Shown piece by piece: positions 58,650-64,000 of a DNA stretch of 64,000 nt; within the stretch, counting starts at the first letter, position 1, and every line of letters starts with the position of its first letter. Location of the stretch: the NCBI GenBank assembly GCA_038380435.1, contig JAWZYU010000005.1:41252001-41316000 (forward strand), in the 5' to 3' direction. Under the pieces are notes generated by a model. It saw nothing but the letters and a program-made list of their open reading frames with translations, was not told where the DNA came from and did not search any database. This stretch comes from Ryuthela nishihirai. Lineage: Eukaryota > Arthropoda > Arachnida > Araneae > Heptathelidae. A program made the translations under genes and the position numbers.

Positions 58650-59470
58650 TGATTGGTCTCAAATGTGGTGGGCAGTCACACTTAATTCTAACCGTTTTCA
58701 GGAATGTGTTTTGCTCCATTGTAGATGGCCTGATGAATGCCCTCGTAATCAAACATGACCCTCAAGAATGGTGACTATTCATAGACTCCTCAAAATTGAG
58801 TCTTAAGGTGGTGTTGCTGCATAATGGAAATTGACTTCCATCCATTCCGGTCGGACATGCTGTCTACATGAAAGAAATCTATTACAACCTAAAACAGCTG
58901 TTTAACTGCCTTCAGTACAGCAAGTATGATTGGCATATCTATTGTGACTTGAAGGTAGTGGCTCTGTAGCTGGAATATACGAAGTACTGCTATTACTTAT
59001 GTGAATGGGACAGCTGAGCAAATTCCCTCGACTCAGTGAAGTGAAAATTAAAGAGAGAATTTTTGTGGGTCCTCAGATGCATGAGCTGTTTAGAGACCAG
59101 ATGTTTGACAACCTGCTTCAGGGTGATGAGAAAAAGGCTTGGGACGCGTTTGTCTGGTGTCAACTAAACTTCTCGGGAATGTCAGGGCAGACAACTACCA
59201 GAAGCTGGTTAAGGACATGTTGTCTCTGTATCAGAAACTTGGTTGCAATATGTCCTTAAAGATCCACTTTCTCCATTCCCACTTAAATTTCTTCCCCTAC
59301 GACTGTGGCATGGTTAGTGATGAGCATGATGAATGTTTTCACCAGGATATTGCAGCGATGGAGAAATGATACCGGGGAAACTGGTCCACTTCAATGTTGA
59401 CTGATTACTGTTGGACGCTCACCAGAGATGATCCTGAGCAGCTGTACAAGCGATGTCAGAAGTAGAAGCG
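58650..59470 (+). pseudogene. Relic of an orphan multicopy arthropod protein family
   Basis: In pieces across frames: GHAVYMKEIYYNLKQLF, YSKYDWHIYCDLKVVAL, YTKYCYYLCEWDS, then after a deletion of the expected PPLHIKLGLMKNF-type section, KIKERIFVGPQMHELF, QGDEKKAWDAF, LGCNMSLKIHFLHSHLNFFP, DEHDECFHQDIAAMEK and TDYCWTLTRDDPEQLYK. I recognise these blocks as a repeated, functionally uncharacterised family in arthropod genomes that behaves like a mobile-element gene. The function is not known to me and no domain can be named. Confidence 0.6.
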
Positions 59471-59684
59471 GAATGTTTTACCGATACATATTATATAAAC
59501 GTATTATTCTATTACATAAGAAACTATTGCAGATATCTCAGAAATCATAGCCAATTTTGCATTTTCATTGTCATATTCATGTTCAGCACCTTGAAATCTT
59601 CACGAAATGGCTACATTTATCTCAGAACATGACTTTTATGAAAATTTGTTGCCCAATGATATTATAATATTCGGGAAGATTTTT

Positions 59685-60055
59685 GAGTGGGGGTGGCTCA
59701 GTCAGTAGCATGCCAGGCTCGCAATCTGCAGTTCCCAGGTTGCAATCCCAGATAGGCCAGCATTGAAATTTATCTCCGCTAAACTCCCCACCATGCCCAC
59801 AAGTAGGGGACACCAATGGGATTGGAAAGGCCACTGTCCATCAGATGGGACATTATTCTGTGGCCCAATGTGCAGGAGAGTCATATCCTGTGCACATTAA
59901 AGAACAAGCTGATGGCCTTGACAGAAAGCTACCATCTGTCACCCAACAGCTGTCTAGTGGGTTCTCTCCCCCAACCTTCTCTGAGCTTTTGGAGTCCTAG
60001 TGACCTGTCCATTTAGTTCATTGTGTGCAAAAAAAGTGTCTCTCAGAGGTAAAAC
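59685..60055 (+). mobile_element. SINE family A, copy 8
   Basis: Full-length, moderately diverged: GGGGTGGCTCAGTCAGTAGC head, CCATTTAG and GTCTCTCAGAGGTAAAACG end. Confidence 0.85.
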
Positions 60056-60059
60056 GAAA

Positions 60060-60530
60060 TTTACTTTAGATTAATATATAATTTAGCTATTTTTATTTAC
60101 CGGGTTTTTCAAAATTAAGCCTTGTCAAGCCCAATACATTTTTTTTTCACTACTTCACTGTAAAAAGGTCTACTGAAAAAAATATATATATTTGTAAATT
60201 GGTTCAAATGTTTTATTTTCATAAAATTCGAAATAAAATTGTTTGATTTGGTATGTGACATGACCTATTTCGGTTGATTGGTTACTTTTTTTAAACTTCC
60301 AAAGCTAACTTGATATGATATGACTTAGCACAGTTGGCAAAAAGCCTGGACTTTTCTCAAATTATGGTACCAAGAAAAAAAATTATGAAACAAGGGTAAT
60401 TTTTCTTGTATCAAATAAAAATAGATATTTTTTGTTATTCAGAAATAAATAGTATTTCTATTCACATGCATTATCGTTTCTTTTGAATAAGTGTCAAATA
60501 AATGTGTTTTTTTTTTTAAATAAATGTCAA
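60060..60530 (-). repeat. Unclassified AT-rich dispersed repeat, copy 3, inverted
   Basis: On the minus strand it has TTGGTACCATAATTTGAG, CAATCAACCGAAATAGGTC and CACATACCAAATCAAACA, as in 14890-15060. Confidence 0.6.
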
Positions 60531-60668
60531 ACACCTTGTTAGAATTGGGGGTGCATTGGCCAGGTGCGGCAGATGTAGCTCAGAACAGATATGCTTGGTG
60601 AACTAAATTGCACAATCTGGTTGGACCTCCGTAGCCCATGGCTTCTTGAGAATGATGACAATGATGGG
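60531..60668 (+). mobile_element. RTE-like LINE 3' tail
   Basis: Last about 140 bp of the RTE family: ACCTTGTTAGAATTGG, GGTTGGACCTCCGTAGCCCA, then a short GATGA run. 5'-truncated. Confidence 0.78.
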
Positions 60669-61084
60669 TAATACATTCATAATAGCTTAGCCCTTATTGA
60701 CATTAAGGAGTTATTTTTGTGTCGGTTGGTTCAATCTCTAACAATTGTATTTTGAATGTTTCTTATTTTAGCTATATGTAAACAGTAAGTTTTACCATAA
60801 ATAGTTAACCAGATATTTAATGGTTAGATAGTAAGTACAGAGTCTGGACAAAATTGCAGAGCAGTATCTTAATTTTCCACAAACATAATTTATATGTTTC
60901 TTCCACCTGAATAAATTATGAACATCAGACCTAGATACTTCACTTGAGGGAACTCTTTCAATAATATCATTACACTTACAATTAACTGAAATGTTAGTGG
61001 CCACATTTGTTAGACAACTATGTGAATGGTGTTTGATTGAATTTGATTGGTATCAGAAAATGAGATATTAGGTAGATGAAAGCA
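60669..61084. other. Intron sequence
   Basis: No gene or repeat that I can support. Confidence 0.5.
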
Positions 61085-61240
61085 CATGGCCATGAGAGCT
61101 GAGTGGTCAGAGCAGCTGGCATGTTAGTGGATCATGGGTTTGTATCTCACTGATGTAAAACTCAAAATTTTTTCAGCCAAATATTTCGCAATATACATTT
61201 TTACAGACATTTCCTATGCTTCTCTACTTTGAAACTTACA
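61085..61240 (+). repeat. SINE-like copy with degenerate tRNA head (family B)
   Basis: GAGAGCTGAGTGGTCAGAGC is A-box-like and GGGTTTGTATCTC a weak B box, followed by AATTTTTTCAGCCAAATATT and GACATTTCCTATGC. The tail pattern recurs at 61382-61530 and 22215-22300. Confidence 0.5.
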
Positions 61241-61381
61241 CTGATAATGCTGACAGCATGTTTGACTACATTATTTCTACATCATGTGGCAACTTGGCTA
61301 CCCATTTTCACTCATAGCTGGTGCCAGGAGCAGGTACATTGGAAAGGTTTATAGCCACAGTTAGCTAAAATATTAGTTACC

Positions 61382-61530
61382 ATAATAGCTCAGCAGGCAG
61401 AACACCTGGCAGGTTATTGAATCATGGATTCATATCACACTTATGTGAAATTAAAAAATTTTCAGCTAAATAATTCATGAGTTCCATGTTTGCTGGACAT
61501 TTCTTGTGATGCTTTACTACTGACTCTTGA
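61382..61530 (+). repeat. SINE-like copy with degenerate tRNA head (family B)
   Basis: AATAGCTCAGCAGGCAGAAC is A-box-like, GGATTCATATCAC a weak B box, then AATTTTCAGCTAAATAATTC, TTCCATGTTTGCTGGACAT and GTGATGCTTTACTACTG. It is about 300 bp from, and in the same orientation as, the copy at 61085. Confidence 0.5.
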
Positions 61531-61993
61531 TTACTAATATCAAGATTTTACAAAGCTTTAGTAATTTAGATAATGCATACATATGAGAATTAAATAGTTT
61601 TAAAACAATGTTTATTAATATTAATACTTCAGAATAAAACTTCAACCAATTTCTCACATATGATTACACAGAGAAAGTAGTGGTCAGGCATCAACCAATA
61701 AATGAGAAGTATAGGTCATTGATTGGGTAACAAAGGGTTTGACAAAAACCATGTCCTAGCCAGTAAGCTGCTGCAATAGAATGTCAAAATGTAATTTAAT
61801 TTCATGATTAATTACTGTACATATACAGTCAAATTAAAATCGAGAGGAGTGCTATACAACACATTAGAGTCAAGTAACCAATATATTATGAGCAGTCATG
61901 TTCTTATCTTAAGGTTCTTAGTTAACATATTCTAAAAGCTTGCCTTTTCCTTGTAAAGGTGCTATAGAAAAGTAAAAAAACTATAGTTATGTA
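61531..61993. other. Intron sequence
   Basis: AT-rich, no supported feature. Confidence 0.5.
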
Positions 61994-62054
61994 AGTTTGT
62001 AATATGAAGAAGATGTTGATATTTGCTGGCATCAACATCTTCATATTACGAACT
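61994..62054. repeat. Inverted repeat at the border of a Penelope copy
   Basis: AGTTTGTAATATGAAGAAGA plus TGTTGAT (61994-62020) pairs with 62031-62054 except for a 3-nt indel and one mismatch, around a 10-nt loop. It lies about 30 bp before the first recognisable Penelope codon. Confidence 0.75.
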
Positions 62055-62084
62055 GATAACTATGGTTTTTGCCTGCCTCAGAAT

Positions 62085-63430
62085 ACTTAGCGTTCACGAG
62101 GCCCTGTAGCTGGCAACTAATTCTAATTGGTTTTCTGTTAATCAACAGTCATGGGTCCAGACGGAGGGGGTCCCAATGGGATCACTGCTGTCTGGACTCA
62201 TGGCCAATGTTGTAATGCAACATGTTGAAACCACTGCTCTAGCAAAGGTTAAATATAAACCAACAATATATATGAGGTACATCGATGATATCATAATTTT
62301 TTGGAATTATAATATGATTCAATTTAAAGAATTAATAGACATTTTTAATAGTATAATGCCAACCATAAAATTCACGCACACAGCATAAAACCAAAATTAA
62401 TTGCCATATTTGGGTATCTTAATAACAAAAGAAGGTAAAAAAATGTAAAACTCAGATAACAGAAAACCAACATATACACCTAATATAATACCATTCCATT
62501 CAACTCATTCATTGAAATGCAAAAAGTCTTCAATTACCCTTTATTTTATTAGGGCTTTCCAGTACTGTACAAATCAAGAGGCATTAGTAACAGAGTTAAA
62601 CTTCATAAGACAAATAGCTTATGAGGCAGAATACCCTAACCACCTTATAATACGTTTGGAAAAAACTGCTAAACATTGTATCAAAAAAGACTCGCAACCT
62701 GTACCTAATCAGGTGGAAAACCTTAAAAGATATGTTCATAGTTTTCCGCATGCTGAAATAGTTTCTAACACGTTAACAAATATTCTAAGAAAAATACGAC
62801 ATGCATTACCCACCATGAATAAAACCATTAAATAATTGGTAATTAATGATAGAGACAAAGTTAAACCAACTGGGGGGTCTATGAAATTGAAATTTCCAAT
62901 CCTAAAAACAAATTAAAAGGAAAAAATAATTATATAGGAAAAACATATCGTACATTTGAACAAAGAATGTTGGAACACCAAACAGATATTAAAAATAAAA
63001 TCCTACAACAGCCTTAGTTCAAACAATCTTGGATGATGGTATTAAAATAGATAAAATTATGTATGAATCTGTAGTTACACCACAAACGAAATATCAACTG
63101 ACTTATGCAGAAAAATAAGTTGATTCATGCAAATCAACATAGGCTCTGCAAAACAGAGATTCCACCCCTTCCAGTGCATGGAATCTCCTGTTCCATGAGC
63201 AGGTGCACAAAGATGATGAGCAATAAAAACCTAACGTCAGTGATTTGTATTATAAAATTATAACTGTTATAGTTGGTATTAAAGATGGTAGGTGGTAGAT
63301 TAAATATAGTTGGCATTTAAGATGACTTAACATCATAGTACGGGAGCCTGAGGAAGCCAGTATGTGAGATCTGGTGAAACGCATCGCTGATAGGGGGGGG
63401 GGCATTGGTTTTTAAACTTGTTTTGAGTTT
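62085..63430 (+). pseudogene. Penelope-like element, 5'-truncated copy
   Basis: Starts in the RT with SVHEAL-LATNSNWFSVNQQ, then TEGVPMGSLLSGLMANVV and RYIDDIIIFW (62176-62388), a KSSITLYFIRAFQYC block (62512-62835), a GIY-YIG remnant with GKTYRTFEQRMLEHQTDIK near 62940-62995, and the closing IPPLPVHGISCSMS-type region near 63160-63205. Unlike the pair at 41420-48149, it reads in one frame through NWF-to-VPMGS, so it shows the undamaged ancestral layout there. Several later frameshifts and stops. Confidence 0.85.
63348..63380 (+). ncRNA. Hammerhead-ribozyme-like core in Penelope repeat
   Basis: CTGAGGA, then a 21-nt stem-loop with GCCAG pairing CTGGT, then GAAAC: 33 nt, same layout as 8984, 42051 and 47496 but with a different stem sequence. 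Confidence 0.6.
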
Positions 63431-63730
63431 CTTTTGGGAGTTTTAAGAAGTTTTAAGTCTTGGGGATGTGCAAACAACCATTGAGTAAGTCAGTAAGAAG
63501 TTGTGTGAAAAAGTGAGACCCTCCAATGAGGAAACAGCAAGAGTTGCTTAAAAGGACTGGTATATAGAAGCTGATATAGAGGTCCAAGTGTACCAAAAGT
63601 AATATCGCTTTACAACAGGTAGTACCTACAAGTGCAGCAGCAACTTATAGATATTGACTCGGGCTCTTCATAAGATTGGTTAAAATACTTCAAACAACAG
63701 AAGGAAGATACAGCCACTGTACCTGTGCAG
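63381..63730. other. Probable Penelope terminal repeat remainder
   Basis: No coding signal. It follows the hammerhead-like core, starts with a G tract and runs to the next SINE. Confidence 0.4.
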
Positions 63731-64000
63731 GGGCGGGGGTGGCTCAGTCAGTAGCGCGCCAGGCTCGTAATCTGTAGTTCCCAGGTTCGAGTCCCAGCTG
63801 GGTCAGCGTTGAGATTTATCTCCGCAAAATTTCGCCCTGCCCATGGTCAGTAAGGGACACCGATGGGCTTGGAAAGGCCGCCGTCCGTCGGATGGGACGT
63901 TAAGCCGTGGCCCCGTGTGCGGGAGAGCCATACCCTGTGCACGTTAAAGAACACGCTGGATGGCCTTGACGGGAGGCTACCATCTGTCTCCCAACAGCTG
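63731..64000 (+). mobile_element. SINE family A, copy 9, cut by window edge
   Basis: Head GGGCGGGGGTGGCTCAGTCA, B box GGTTCGAGTCCCAGCTGGG, and the body to CCCAACAGCTG. It is virtually identical to copies 3 and 5 where they overlap, so it is among the youngest. Confidence 0.93.

Noticed and set aside
1..64000. CRISPR arrays, operons or phage genes
   Set aside because: No regularly spaced repeats, no ribosome-binding-site-led gene clusters; introns and eukaryotic transposons throughout.

Overview
The window is eukaryotic and looks like part of one host gene whose introns are packed with transposable elements. The only host protein-coding sequence I can support is three exons on the + strand: 2732-2862, 21783-21854 and 50717-50872. 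They have correct AG/GT borders and compatible phases and together encode a conserved stretch of the coatomer beta subunit (beta-COP, COPB1). The introns between them are about 18.9 kb and 28.9 kb, and at least 13 kb of the next intron follows. No rRNA gene, intact tRNA gene, CRISPR array or prokaryotic gene organisation is visible. AT richness, RNase H-bearing Jockey-type and R1-type LINEs, Penelope-like elements, many Tc1/mariner relics and tRNA-derived SINEs suggest an arthropod, perhaps a chelicerate. That assignment is inference from the repeat spectrum.

Layout. 1-2.4 kb: two decayed Tc1-like transposons. 2.7 kb: COPB1 exon. 3.5-7.06 kb: near-complete RTE/BovB-like LINE. 7.2-14.6 kb: a decayed Jockey copy split by a SINE, a Penelope 3' part, a solo LTR and a deleted LTR element. 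14.6-17 kb: AT-rich intron with an unclassified repeat. 17.1-21.5 kb: two RTE copies in reverse, with small Jockey tails. 21.8 kb: COPB1 exon. 22-24.1 kb: an inverted tRNA-like structure and a Jockey 5' fragment. 24.2-28.4 kb: a Tc1 relic holding a solo LTR, then a third RTE copy holding a SINE. 28.9-33.9 kb: a gag relic with a hAT MITE, two Tc1 elements and a solo LTR. 34.4-48.7 kb: a mariner element interrupted by a head-to-head Penelope pair, itself interrupted at its edge by a 5.9-kb Jockey element, all with matching target duplications. 50.7 kb: COPB1 exon. 51.7-53.6 kb: a Tc1 relic with a SINE and a hAT MITE. 54.0-58.4 kb: SINEs and an R1-like LINE. 58.6-59.5 kb: a relic of an orphan arthropod multicopy protein family. 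59.7-64 kb: SINEs, repeat copies and a fifth Penelope copy.

The most notable signals are: four hammerhead-ribozyme-like cores of exactly 33 nt, one in each Penelope 3' region, with stem II preserved by compensatory change; the Penelope inverted pair sharing the same coding defects; the datable nested insertion stack with an unoccupied SINE target in the opposite arm; a shared 3' tail between the main SINE and Jockey; and an unclassified three-copy dispersed repeat. Almost every transposon reading frame is broken, so apart from COPB1 these are relics. The Jockey copy is the best preserved.
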